This document shows, one piece after another, positions 1-7,964 of a stretch of DNA of 64,000 nt. A model generated the notes under the pieces. The model did no database searches, was not told the DNA's origin, and saw nothing but the letters and a program-made list of their open reading frames with translations. This DNA is from Bacillus sp. IITD106 (GTDB taxonomy: Bacteria > Bacillota > Bacilli > Bacillales > Bacillaceae_C), in assembly GCF_019459225.1 (NCBI RefSeq), contig NZ_JAIAZY010000018.1:1-64000 (forward strand). The letters run 5' to 3'. The position numbers and the translations under genes were made by a program. How positions within the stretch are numbered: the first letter of the stretch is position 1; every line of letters starts with the position of its first letter.

Positions 1-48
1 AAATTAAATTGTGAATATTATATTCCAGATGAAATACTTTAAGAAATT

Positions 49-76
49 GCTTGGAGCGATGAAACCAAGCGTTTTT
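49..76 (+). terminator. Possible intrinsic terminator (plus strand)
   Basis: GCTTGG (49-54) and CCAAGC (65-70) form a six-pair stem followed by G and five T on the plus strand. It would stop a plus-strand transcript entering from the left; the minus-strand T-run is weak, so its use by the small gene ending at 75 is doubtful. Confidence 0.35.
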
Positions 77-326
77 AACTTTCACTCTTTTTGGAATATC
101 CTTTTTTTGGTTGCAGAACCGTTCTCTGCAATGGCACGCCTCCGACCGAAACATTTCTTTCAATGAAAATATAGGGCTTTCCATTGATTAAGAACTCTCC
201 ATTGCCTTTATAACTAACTTCGTGTCCCTTTCTTTCAAGTTCGTCCTTTATCGTCTTTATATACTCGTTGTAATCTTTATATCTCTCATCAAAATCAATA
301 ACAATATGTCCTTTTCCATACCCCAT
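75..326 (-). CDS. Small hypothetical protein next to the TnpB-related element
   Basis: An 83-residue protein beginning MGYGKGHIVIDFDERY. I do not recognise a family. It has an alternating charged N-terminal half (KDYNEYIKTIKDELERKGHE looks helical) and a short beta-rich centre ending in a basic, serine-rich tail; there is no signal peptide or membrane segment. The frame is open further upstream to 425, but the ATG at 326 has a good ribosome site (AGAGGG about 6 nt before it), so I chose that start. The predicted right boundary of the TnpB-related element (GTTCAA, 341-346) lies only about 14 nt before the start, so the element sits directly against this gene's ribosome site. Function unknown. 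Confidence 0.55.
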   Translation of the reverse strand: MGYGKGHIVIDFDERYKDYNEYIKTIKDELERKGHEVSYKGNGEFLINGKPYIFIERNVSVGGVPLQRTVLQPKKGYSKKSES

Positions 327-340
327 CAAATACCCTCTTA

Positions 341-425
341 TTGAACTACCCCACCAATTCAAAGAATTGGAAGGTGATTCCGAGCCCACAAAAAAACAGT
401 AGGCGCGAATACCAGGCTCGTTCAA
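341..425 (-). ncRNA. OmegaRNA-like structured right end of TnpB-related element
   Basis: Directly after the TnpB-related stop codon the minus strand folds into nested arms. The outer pair is TTGAAC (420-425) with GTTCAA (341-346), then CGAGCC (415-420) with GGCTCG (381-386), then a tight hairpin CCAATTC/GAATTGG with a three-base loop (354-370). This architecture, and an end in GTTCA(A), resembles the right ends and guide-RNA scaffolds of IS200/IS605-family tnpB elements, where the scaffold overlaps the 3' end of the gene and the guide is the DNA just outside the element. Seen here: the structure. Inferred: that it is transcribed as an omegaRNA. The putative guide would be the sequence below 341, which covers the ribosome site and start of the small gene at 75-326. 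Confidence 0.55.
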
Positions 426-2129
426 CTAAGCTTTGGATTTTCTACTTTCTAATTTCGATAGACCTATTTTCTCAAAATCTGTCAAAGCCTCTTGAGGAAA
501 TAGTGCATTCCAGGAACACAACCTACTTACATTGGAAAGTTCTATCCGGTAAAACGTATTCTTTCGAATATCAGATAGGGAATTCGAGATGTGCGCCCAA
601 TGCACCCAGTGATGTAGACCTTGCTTCTTCTCCGGAACAAGTGAATGCAGCACTGGTGGGAGCTTCTCTTTAAAGTCCATTCCCCGTCGCGCAATGACAA
701 ATGATGCAGCCTCGTGAATCGAAATTCCAAGTTTGCGCATATATTTAATTTTTCCGATTTGAGTTGTATAGGCAGGGTTCACTTCAAAAACCTCTACACC
801 CATCTTGTCGGCACGGCTTTTGATCGCCGTTATCATTTTTTGATAGGCGAATTGACTCATGAGTCGGTTTGCTTTTTTACTTCCGTAAGGATGTTTAACC
901 TTCGATTTTGTTGTATCCATTTTTTCTAATACAATGGGTTTTTTCTGTTTAACGGCATAATCAACTAGGCTGATGGCTTCGGCTTCAATGATTTTTGTTA
1001 GTTGGCCACTTGTTTTATGGTGGATATCAAACTTAATCGAAAAGGAGTCGATGAGTTGTCCGATGGCGTTTACGTTGGATACAGCGAAATGGTCGACGTT
1101 TAGGTCGACACCAATCACACCACTGCTTTTGGCATGGTTGACATAGGGGTTCGGAGGCACATCCACCAACGCCTTGATGATATAATACTCACCGTGATCT
1201 TCAATCGACCAGCCGATCGGTTTCCCGTATTCTTTTTTGTTCTTTAGATTGAATTGCGTACGAACGGCATCGTCCACAATTTCTTGCCCATACGGAAATT
1301 CAACATGATCGAATGTGACGACATTTCCACTAATCGCTTTAAAGGTGAGGACCCTGCTATCCGGGTTGTACACAAAAACAAAATTGCCGGATTTTGCATC
1401 TTTTCTTCCGGAGACCGTCATTTTTCCATAACGGGCTAGATGCCAGTCTTGCTTCCAGAGTTCGGGGTTGGACTGATATTTTTGTGTATTTGTTCTCGCT
1501 CTTGCTAATTTCTTCGAACCAAAACAAACACTTTTCGTGCCCTTCTCCAGACTTTTGATTTGTTTCTGGAGTCTGTTGACTCTAAAATGTAACCGTCCTA
1601 GGCGGGATGTTAATTGTTTGATTTGGCTATCTATGTAAAGATGTTCAAAGTCATACGCGTTATAATATAAGTCCGTTCTAGTCTTAAATTCCACGACAAA
1701 AAAGTTTCCTTTTTGTTGTTCGCGGGATGTCTTATTGAATGTTGGCGTTCCTTTGATAAAGGAGGATTTAATCTTTTTTAAAACGGTCAGGTTTGATTTT
1801 GTTGATTTGATTTTCTTTTTAGTCGATTGGATCTGTTCTCTTTTATTGGAAATATACAATTTGGTTAACGCTTCCTGCGAGGAAAGGAGGGCTTTTCCTT
1901 CTTGTACGACACTGTTTGCGTAGTAATCATTTAATCCGTATTTGGCTTTTACTCGCAGGTGAATTGATTGCACTGGTTTTCCTTTTGTTCGCTTTTCACG
2001 AACTTCTTCTTGAACGCGAAAATGTTTTGCCTGGTTAAACGTAAACAGAGTGTGCTGCGTATCTTCTACGCAAGTGCTTTTCAACATATTTTTATAGATT
2101 CGATTAGAAAAATAGGCCTTCATCGCCAT
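426..2129 (-). CDS. IS200/IS605 family TnpB-related protein
   Basis: A 567-residue protein of the TnpB-related type, longer than the common ~400-residue TnpB. TnpB proteins are RNA-guided RuvC-fold nucleases encoded by IS200/IS605 and IS607 transposons. The N-terminal half is basic and coiled-coil-like (roughly residues 50-200). A RuvC-I-like motif, GVIGVDLNVDHFAVS, carries the Asp, and RuvC-II is IVLEKMD with its Glu. The third motif (ISIHEAASFVIARR) sits where canonical TnpB has an Asp-x-Asn-Ala-Ala block and seems to lack the Asp. I see no CxxC zinc-ribbon pairs. No tnpA transposase is present in the window. ATG at 2129 was chosen (AAAGGG 11 nt upstream); a GTG at 2132 has better spacing, so the start is uncertain by a few residues. 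Its promoter overlaps a LexA-type box. Confidence 0.85.
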   Translation of the reverse strand: MAMKAYFSNRIYKNMLKSTCVEDTQHTLFTFNQAKHFRVQEEVREKRTKGKPVQSIHLRVKAKYGLNDYYANSVVQEGKALLSSQEALTKLYISNKREQIQSTKKKIKSTKSNLTVLKKIKSSFIKGTPTFNKTSREQQKGNFFVVEFKTRTDLYYNAYDFEHLYIDSQIKQLTSRLGRLHFRVNRLQKQIKSLEKGTKSVCFGSKKLARARTNTQKYQSNPELWKQDWHLARYGKMTVSGRKDAKSGNFVFVYNPDSRVLTFKAISGNVVTFDHVEFPYGQEIVDDAVRTQFNLKNKKEYGKPIGWSIEDHGEYYIIKALVDVPPNPYVNHAKSSGVIGVDLNVDHFAVSNVNAIGQLIDSFSIKFDIHHKTSGQLTKIIEAEAISLVDYAVKQKKPIVLEKMDTTKSKVKHPYGSKKANRLMSQFAYQKMITAIKSRADKMGVEVFEVNPAYTTQIGKIKYMRKLGISIHEAASFVIARRGMDFKEKLPPVLHSLVPEKKQGLHHWVHWAHISNSLSDIRKNTFYRIELSNVSRLCSWNALFPQEALTDFEKIGLSKLESRKSKA

Positions 2130-2173
2130 CACGCAGCACACCCTTTCGTTACCGATCTGATCTATTTCATTCT

Positions 2174-2202
2174 ATTTTACATGATGCGAACATATGTTTC
2201 AA
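2174..2202 (-). promoter_or_regulatory. Sigma-A promoter overlapped by a LexA (SOS) box, for the TnpB-related gene
   Basis: On the minus strand, -35 TTGAAA (2197-2202) and -10 TAAAAT (2174-2179) are separated by exactly 17 nt, about 45 nt upstream of the TnpB-related start. The plus-strand sequence CGAACATATGTTTC at 2187-2200 overlaps the -35 and spacer and matches the Bacillus LexA/DinR consensus CGAACRNRYGTTYC at every position. A repressor bound there would block the promoter. SOS control is inferred from the match. Confidence 0.6.
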
Positions 2203-2252
2203 GTGATGCGGCAGTATTTATTTGAAAATTTATTTTTTTATTCTGTTGATTA

Positions 2253-2308
2253 GGCGATTCATCTCCCACTAATTGCTGAAAACCACAATTAGAAGGAGTC
2301 TTCTCGCC
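2253..2308. repeat. 56-bp nested palindrome, IS200/IS605-type end remnant
   Basis: GGCGA (2253-2257) pairs with TCGCC (2304-2308); inside it CTCC pairs with GGAG, and CTAATTG pairs with CAATTAG around a small loop. Such hairpins are typical of the ends of IS200/IS605 elements. It could be the left end of the TnpB-related element, about 120 bp upstream of that gene, or the remnant of a second element. I cannot decide which. The rest of 2130-2673 holds the promoter and a terminator, with no gene I can support. Confidence 0.5.
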
Positions 2309-2510
2309 TCGAACGATAAATACATAACTCCCAAAAAAAAACTAGAAAGAGTAAAATATACGAAATGTTTTCCACTTCGATACCACTCCCTATTTTCAAA
2401 GTATACAAAAACTATACTACAATTTTGGTATTTTTACATATATTATCAAAATATCAATGGCCGAAAAATGCCAAACCGGCTGCGGTGCCCTTTCCCTATC
2501 GGCAAAGAAA

Positions 2511-2557
2511 AAAAGATTCTGGGCTACTATGATGGAGCAGCAGCCGAATCTTTTTTT
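2511..2557 (-). terminator. Intrinsic terminator downstream of the SDR gene
   Basis: The minus strand reads AAGATTCGGCT, a 16-nt loop, AGCCCAGAATCTT, then seven T. The A-run on the other side also allows plus-strand termination. It lies about 115 nt after the SDR stop codon. Confidence 0.7.
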
Positions 2558-2673
2558 CAAGATGAAGAGCCTACCGCCTAGAAAAATTCATTTTTCTGCG
2601 TTGCTCTTATGAACAAAATTAGACCAATGCAAGCATTATTCCATTTCATTCGTGCTAAAAATAAATACAATTA

Positions 2674-3453
2674 TTAGTCCCAAAAGCCTCCATCCGAATG
2701 AATAATTTGCCCTGTGATCCATTCAGATTCCTCACTTGCTAAAAAGACAATTAATTTCGCGGCATCTCTAGGTTCACCGAGTCGGCCCATCGGAAATTTT
2801 GGTAATAAATGTTCCTTCAACTCGCTGCTCATCCATCCACTGTCAGTCGGTCCGGGGTCTACGGCATTAACCGTAATTTTAAGAGGTGCTAACTCAAGAG
2901 CGACTGATTTAGTAAAAGTGGAAATAGCACCTTTTGTTGCAACATAAGCTAAATTGCCAGGTTCTGGCGATTTGTCTTGACCTGACACCATATTAATAAT
3001 TCGGCCACCATGTTTTCCTTCAATTTGACGAGCAAATTCAACTGTTAAAAGACATGTACCTCTAATATTTACGCCATAATGAGCATCCAAAATTTCCGCA
3101 TTCATGGAACGAAAATCCACGTCAACAGAATATGTTGCATTATTAACAAGAATTGATGGAGAACCCAGTTTTTCACGTACCTCATATAGTAGTTTTTTCG
3201 GTGCATCTGGTTGCGAAAGATCCAATTCCATTGATTCACATCGTACTCCAAAGTTACGGATCTCTTCCGCAAGATGTTGAGGCCAATCGTAATCCTGTTT
3301 AATAAACCAATTCATTTGATGATCATACTTTGACCAATGAGTAAAAAAGATGTCTGCCCCTTCTCTAGCTAATTCTCTACATATTGCAGTACCAATACCA
3401 TTTACTCGACTAGCGCCAGTGACAATTGCAATCTTATTCATTAACCTTTTCAT
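2674..3453 (-). CDS. SDR family oxidoreductase
   Basis: A 259-residue classical short-chain dehydrogenase/reductase, presumably NAD(P)H-dependent and cytosolic; substrate unknown. The N-terminal Rossmann segment reads IAIVTGASRVNGIGTAIC, a TGxxxGxG nucleotide-binding motif with a two-residue insertion. NNA is present in ILVNNAT, and the catalytic Tyr and Lys are in AYVATKGA (YxxxK). The Ser of the catalytic triad is plausibly in MVSGQ. The C-terminus, ITGQIIHSDGGFWD, is typical of 3-oxoacyl-ACP-reductase-like SDRs. The frame extends 28 codons upstream, but ATG at 3453 has AGGAGA 8 nt before it and fits the family N-terminus, so I chose it. It stands alone, unrelated to its neighbours, between its own terminator and the fabZ terminator. 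Confidence 0.85.
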   Translation of the reverse strand: MKRLMNKIAIVTGASRVNGIGTAICRELAREGADIFFTHWSKYDHQMNWFIKQDYDWPQHLAEEIRNFGVRCESMELDLSQPDAPKKLLYEVREKLGSPSILVNNATYSVDVDFRSMNAEILDAHYGVNIRGTCLLTVEFARQIEGKHGGRIINMVSGQDKSPEPGNLAYVATKGAISTFTKSVALELAPLKITVNAVDPGPTDSGWMSSELKEHLLPKFPMGRLGEPRDAAKLIVFLASEESEWITGQIIHSDGGFWD

Positions 3454-3848
3454 AAAAGCATCTCCTAACGGATCAGCTGAACAAGTGCTAATGGAGATGT
3501 ATCTACCAAACAAAAAGCGAATACCGTAAATAGGCATTCACTCGGCGTTTATAGCACATGAACCCAGCAATCCTAAAATGGTGTAAATAAAAATGGGAAA
3601 TTGCCCCTTTTATAATGAATAGGGGATCAAGAACTCCATTCAATTACTAAGCCATTAAAGGATATCTCCCATTAAAGTCCATGCTCCTTTCGTACATCTC
3701 CGTGCTTATATGGTATCTTAAACTTTAATTATAGTAAAGGGTTTACATTCACTTGCAATTAAAGTCCTTTACAACTTCGCGGATCGGATATTTAGTAATT
3801 ACTTTTTGAGCATGAAATGGAACAATGAAAGGCACTTGTAACTTAAAC
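3454..3848. other. Intergenic region upstream of the SDR gene
   Basis: This stretch must hold the SDR promoter. On the minus strand a TATAAT lies near 3730 with only a poor -35 (TTGCAA at 19 nt). I see no gene: the only ribosome-site-like start gives an 11-codon frame. No repeat of the two families found elsewhere is present. Confidence 0.3.
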
Positions 3849-3888
3849 AAAAGATCCCGCTCAAACATAACATTTGGGTGGGATCTTT
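3849..3888 (-). terminator. Terminator at the end of the mbl-flhOP-fabZ cluster
   Basis: AAAGATCCC pairs with GGGATCTTT, with further pairing of CACCCAAATG against CATAACATTTG-side bases in the loop. It lies 13 nt after the fabZ stop codon and marks the end of the minus-strand transcript. Confidence 0.75.
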
Positions 3889-3900
3889 ATTCTAACTAAA

Positions 3901-4323
3901 TTATTTCAAAGCAAATGTAATTTCCGCTTCACATGCAACTTCTCCGTCCACGGTTGCGATTCCTTTTCCTCTTCCAATTGGGCCCTTTACGCGTACGATT
4001 TCGACTTCGAGGCGAAGCTGGTCGCCTGGTTTTACTTGACGCTTAAAACGACAGTTGTCGAGGCCGGCTAGGAAACCGATTTTCCCGCGGTTTTCTTCCT
4101 TTTTTAACATGGCGACGGCACCGACTTGAGCTAATGCCTCAACGATTAAAACGCCCGGCATGACTGGATAATCAGGAAAATGGCCATTGAAAAACTCTTC
4201 GTTTGCTGAGACATTTTTTATACCGACCACTCTCTGGCCTTCTTCGATTTCAACAATTTTATCAACTAATAAAAATGGGTAGCGATGAGGAATGATTTCT
4301 TTTATTTGTTGGATATCAAGCAT
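3901..4323 (-). CDS. fabZ: 3-hydroxyacyl-[acyl-carrier-protein] dehydratase FabZ
   Basis: A 140-residue hot-dog-fold enzyme that removes water from 3-hydroxyacyl-ACP in type II fatty acid synthesis in the cytosol. The diagnostic segments are [12 protein letters not shown], with the active-site His, and [20 protein letters not shown], with the catalytic Glu region. The length equals that of Bacillus FabZ. The start is preceded by a strong AAAGGAGG. It is the last gene of the cluster after flhP and the EpuA-like gene, the same neighbourhood as in B. subtilis, and is followed by a clear terminator. Confidence 0.97.
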   Translation of the reverse strand: MLDIQQIKEIIPHRYPFLLVDKIVEIEEGQRVVGIKNVSANEEFFNGHFPDYPVMPGVLIVEALAQVGAVAMLKKEENRGKIGFLAGLDNCRFKRQVKPGDQLRLEVEIVRVKGPIGRGKGIATVDGEVACEAEITFALK

Positions 4324-4391
4324 GTTGTATCCTCCTTTTTATGTATAATAAAGGGCCACCAGCTTTGCTGATGAACCCATGTTGACGTACC

Positions 4392-4685
4392 TTACTTTTT
4401 TTCTACAACAAGATCTACGATGTGGGTCCAAGTTTCTTTTTTCAAAACGTCTTTTGGATTCCCACCGCCCATAACACCATAGCCGACCATTAAACCACCT
4501 ATTAGGCTTCCGGCGACCAAAGCGATTACGAGGATAAGACGTAGCCATAAAGGAATTAACCGAATTCGAATTCGCTTAGGTATTGCGGTCTTTTTAGCTG
4601 CTTTTCTTTCGGCTTTTTCCTCGCGTTTTATCTTTTTTATATCTTCTCTCGATTGTACTTCTGCTTGGCTGATTTCTTTAGCCAT
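4392..4685 (-). CDS. EpuA-like membrane protein (annotated as DNA-directed RNA polymerase subunit beta)
   Basis: A 97-residue protein with a highly charged cytoplasmic N-terminus (many Lys, Arg and Glu, residues 1-45) and one membrane segment (about 48-70, LWLRLILVIALVAGSLIGGL), then a short extracytoplasmic tail. It matches the small EpuA-type family often named RNA polymerase beta subunit in Bacillus genomes; that name is misleading because it shares no sequence with RpoB. The position between flhP and fabZ is usual for bacilli. The precise role is unknown. Confidence 0.75.
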   Translation of the reverse strand: MAKEISQAEVQSREDIKKIKREEKAERKAAKKTAIPKRIRIRLIPLWLRLILVIALVAGSLIGGLMVGYGVMGGGNPKDVLKKETWTHIVDLVVEKK

Positions 4686-4797
4686 ATGGTAAACTCCTTT
4701 GCTCCCAAATGGCGCAGCCTTTTCCGCCTATTAAAACTGGGAGTATGAATAAATGTTTCTTTATCATATCACATTTTATCAAAATTGGTTGCGTTTT

Positions 4798-5628
4798 TTA
4801 ACGAATTCCGTTCACAAGCCCCATCATTTGGTCTGATACGGTAATGGCTCGTGATTGAAATTGCAGGGCGCGCTGAACGTTCATCATATCCGTTAGTTCT
4901 TTGCTTAAATCGACATTAGACGCCTCTAAGGCTTGATGCTGCATTGCAATCGTATTTCGTTCAGGACCTGTTAAGTCTGTATAGACTATTGCAGGATTTA
5001 CTGTATTGTTATCAGGTAATCCAATTAGCGAATCACCTTTTTGTTCCATATATTGCGGTTTATTCAAAGCAATGACTCCAAGATTAATATTGGCTTGTCC
5101 TTGTTCGCCGCTCGCTTGAAACGTTCCTTGATTTGTTATCGTAAAACGGTTAAATTGATCTGAAAAAATAACCGGATTATTATTTTGGTCTAAGACCGCA
5201 TGCCCATCCTGTGTAACGAGCATAAGTTGATTATTTCCTGAAGGCGTTACATAAAGAGCACCGTTTCGTGTAAATCTCATATGAGTTCCACTGTCATCTT
5301 GAACACGCACTTTTAAAAACTGATGTTCAGATGTAAAAGCAAAATCTAAGGATCTGCCAGTATTTTGAAGAGGACCTTGATTCAAAACGATTGTTGATTT
5401 TGAAATCTTGGCACCAACTCCTTGGCGAATTCCATGGGGCGACAGCCTTCCGATTTCATTTTCTCGAGAAGGTTGATTATTAATCTCCTGAAACACCATA
5501 TCTGCAAAAGAAACATCTCTTCTTTTAAAACCATTTGTCCCCGAGTTTGCGATGTTATTGCTTATCATATCAAATTGCTTTTGCAGCTGGCTCAATGTGT
5601 TGGTTGCCGTCGTCATTGATCTGTTCAT
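4798..5628 (-). CDS. flhP: Flagellar hook-basal body protein FlhP (FlgG-like)
   Basis: A 276-residue flagellar rod/hook-family protein. The N-terminus holds the rod signature LQKQFDMISNNIANSGTNGFK, and the C-terminus has the conserved pairing helix with EASNVDLSKELTDMMNVQRALQF. These proteins are secreted by the flagellar type III apparatus and form the distal rod. ATG at 5628 is 8 nt after AAGGAG; a GTG one codon upstream is possible. The gene follows flhO by 27 nt, so the two are one operon downstream of mbl. Confidence 0.93.
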   Translation of the reverse strand: MNRSMTTATNTLSQLQKQFDMISNNIANSGTNGFKRRDVSFADMVFQEINNQPSRENEIGRLSPHGIRQGVGAKISKSTIVLNQGPLQNTGRSLDFAFTSEHQFLKVRVQDDSGTHMRFTRNGALYVTPSGNNQLMLVTQDGHAVLDQNNNPVIFSDQFNRFTITNQGTFQASGEQGQANINLGVIALNKPQYMEQKGDSLIGLPDNNTVNPAIVYTDLTGPERNTIAMQHQALEASNVDLSKELTDMMNVQRALQFQSRAITVSDQMMGLVNGIR

Positions 5629-5655
5629 CACTCAGTCTCCTTGGATAATACCACT

Positions 5656-6429
5656 TTACCCATTTACTCTTCCAATCTCGTTCACTGCTTTTTCCATACT
5701 CCTGTCATACGCTTGAAGAATTTTTTGATTCGCTTCAAACGCTCTATATGCTGTGAGCATGTCAGCCATCGCACGAGTTGGGTCGACGTTGGATGCTTCT
5801 ATAAAGCCTTGTGATATTGAAAAGATACCATCAGCATTTGGAAGTTGTCCATTGTTTTCTGTACGATAAAGGCCGTTTCCTTCCTTGATGAGTGCTTCAG
5901 GATTTTCCGCAGCTGCGATTCCAAGACGTGCAACCTGAGCACCATTTTCCTCGATTATTCCATTGCTCGTTACATTAAAACGATCACTGTTTAATCGAAT
6001 CCGATTGCCATTTACATCAAGAACAGGAAAACCTTCTGCCGTTGTCAGCAACCCTTCCGCATCCAAAGTAAAGCGTCCGTTCCGCGTATATTTAGTTTGG
6101 CCGTTTTCTTCCACTGTAAAAAATACAGGTGTCCCTTCTAAATCAGTTAACGCAAGATCCGTACCTATACCTGTTTGCCGAAGATCACCTTGAATGAAGC
6201 GCGGCAACGTTTCCTGCATGTAAACTCCCGTATTTACTGGGCCCACCGTTTCAGACTTTGCTTTTCCTGCCTCAATCCGCTGCAGAAGCATTTCCGGAAA
6301 TGCCCGTATAGTAGATGTATCTTCCTTAAAGCCAGGTGTATTTATATTCGCCATATTATTCGTCAATAAATCCGTTTTTCGTTGCTGTGCATACATCCCG
6401 GATGCCGCTGTATAAAAACCACGTAACAT
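5656..6429 (-). CDS. flhO: Flagellar hook-basal body protein FlhO (FlgF-like)
   Basis: A 257-residue rod-family protein, paralogue of the next gene FlhP. It begins MLRGFYTAASGMYAQQRK followed by the rod signature LLTNNMANINTPGFKED, and ends with EASNVDPTRAMADMLTAYRAFEANQ, the C-terminal rod helix. The ribosome site GAGGTGATTCG precedes the ATG. It lies 36 nt after mbl and forms an operon with flhP, as in B. subtilis. Confidence 0.93.
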   Translation of the reverse strand: MLRGFYTAASGMYAQQRKTDLLTNNMANINTPGFKEDTSTIRAFPEMLLQRIEAGKAKSETVGPVNTGVYMQETLPRFIQGDLRQTGIGTDLALTDLEGTPVFFTVEENGQTKYTRNGRFTLDAEGLLTTAEGFPVLDVNGNRIRLNSDRFNVTSNGIIEENGAQVARLGIAAAENPEALIKEGNGLYRTENNGQLPNADGIFSISQGFIEASNVDPTRAMADMLTAYRAFEANQKILQAYDRSMEKAVNEIGRVNG

Positions 6430-6465
6430 CGAATCACCTCAGTCAAATAAATCTGGGTTCCATTT

Positions 6466-7467
6466 TTAAACGAAGCTGCGACGTAAAATTCTGTCCATGT
6501 TTTCAAGCATGATTCCTGTTCCAGTGGCTACAGCGTCCATAGGATCTTCTGCAATCAGAACTGGAACTTTTAACTCTTCTGCTAAGAGCTGGTCAATTCC
6601 GTGGAGAAGTGCCCCACCACCTGTTAAAATTACACCGCGATCAATAATATCTGCTGATAATTCAGGTGGAGTTTTTTCAAGTACATTTTTCGCAGCTTGA
6701 ACGATTACATCGACAGATTCGCGAAGGGCTTCTTCGATTTCTTTAGAATTCACCGTGATCGTTCGTGGAAGACCCGTCACCATGTCACGTCCACGAATCT
6801 CCATTTCTTCATAACGCCCTCCTGGGAAAACTGTCCCGATATTAATCTTAATGTTCTCGGATGTTCTTTCCCCAATGAGAAGCTTATACTCTCTTTTCAC
6901 ATAGTTCAAAATTTCATTATCAAAATTATCTCCGGCCATTTTAATGGATGCAGATGTTACGATGTCTCCCATCGATAATACAGCGACATCTGTTGTACCG
7001 CCACCGATATCAATTACCATATTACCGCTCGGTTGGAATATATCCATTCCCGCTCCAATTGCAGCCACTTTCGGTTCTTCTTCTAGGTAGATTTTCTTGC
7101 CGCCGCTTTTTTCAGCTGCTTCTCTGATTGCTTTTTGCTCGACACTTGTAATATTTGTTGGGCAGCAGATCAGAATACGAGGCTTTGATAAGAAGCCTTT
7201 TACATTTAATTTATTGATGAAATGCTTGAGCATAGCTTCCGTCACATCAAAATCTGCAATGACGCCATCTTTTAACGGACGAATGGCCACAATGTTTCCT
7301 GGTGTCCTTCCGACCATTCTTCTTGCTTCTTCCCCAACTGCCAGTACCCTGTTTGTATTGCGGTCAATAGCAACGACTGATGGCTCGTTTAAAACTATCC
7401 CTTGCCCTTTTACATGAATCAAAACATTTGCTGTCCCCAAATCAATACCAATATCTTTCGCTAACAT
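6466..7467 (-). CDS. mbl: Rod-shape determining protein Mbl (MreB family)
   Basis: A 333-residue bacterial actin homologue that forms membrane-associated filaments and guides lateral cell-wall synthesis. The actin ATP-binding motifs are GIDLGTANVLIHVKGQGIVLN (phosphate 1), IDIGGGTTDVAVLS (phosphate 2) and GVILTGGGALLHGID (adenosine). The length agrees with B. subtilis Mbl (333), and synteny with spoIIID upstream and flhOP downstream distinguishes it from MreB and MreBH. Confidence 0.96.
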   Translation of the reverse strand: MLAKDIGIDLGTANVLIHVKGQGIVLNEPSVVAIDRNTNRVLAVGEEARRMVGRTPGNIVAIRPLKDGVIADFDVTEAMLKHFINKLNVKGFLSKPRILICCPTNITSVEQKAIREAAEKSGGKKIYLEEEPKVAAIGAGMDIFQPSGNMVIDIGGGTTDVAVLSMGDIVTSASIKMAGDNFDNEILNYVKREYKLLIGERTSENIKINIGTVFPGGRYEEMEIRGRDMVTGLPRTITVNSKEIEEALRESVDVIVQAAKNVLEKTPPELSADIIDRGVILTGGGALLHGIDQLLAEELKVPVLIAEDPMDAVATGTGIMLENMDRILRRSFV

Positions 7468-7691
7468 ACAATATCCCTTCTTTCGACATTTTTATCTATT
7501 ATTTTTTATGTACGCTATTTTTCATTTGGATCATTATTTCCTAAGAAAAAAAGCAACTAAGATAGGCATTTTCATTTTATTTCCCTAATTGTTTATTTTA
7601 CCATATTCAATTTACAATTTGGTATTAATTGAAAAAATAATTGTAATTTCGACATGAAAATGTCATAAATAAAAAGGAAGCCTGCGCTCCC

Positions 7692-7964
7692 TTATTTCAA
7701 TAAACCACTTTTAAGTTCTTCCTTTTTATATTTTTGCTTTGTCGCTTCTCCACCACGTAAATGTCTAATCGATTTATGGTAATCCAAAATTAATTTTACT
7801 TCATTTGCTAAATCTGAATTAATCTCTGGTAAGCGCTCTGTTAAATCTTTATGGACAGTACTTTTGGATACTCCAAACTCCTTCGCAATTACACGAACCG
7901 TTTTTCTTGTCTCCACGATATACCTTCCAATCTTGATTGTCCTCTCTTTGATGTAATCGTGCAC
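7692..7964 (-). CDS. spoIIID: Sporulation transcription factor SpoIIID
   Basis: A 90-residue DNA-binding regulator of mother-cell gene expression. It begins HDYIKERTIKIGRYIVETRKTVRVIAKEF after a GTG start and contains the helix-turn-helix TVRVIAKEFGVSKSTVHKDL (about residues 22-42), then a basic region HKSIRHLRGGEATKQKYKK that contacts DNA. The open frame continues about 20 codons upstream, but GTG at 7964 has GGAGGG about 9 nt before it and matches the B. subtilis start. The C-terminal tail differs from B. subtilis. It lies upstream of mbl, the usual order. Confidence 0.95.
   Translation of the reverse strand: MHDYIKERTIKIGRYIVETRKTVRVIAKEFGVSKSTVHKDLTERLPEINSDLANEVKLILDYHKSIRHLRGGEATKQKYKKEELKSGLLK

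Noticed and set aside
341-673. Plus-strand frame of 110 codons opposite the TnpB-related 3' end
   Set aside because: Antisense shadow of the TnpB-related gene and its structured end.
2273-2581. Plus-strand frame of 102 codons after the palindrome
   Set aside because: It runs through the palindrome and a terminator hairpin, lacks a ribosome site, and shows no recognisable protein pattern.
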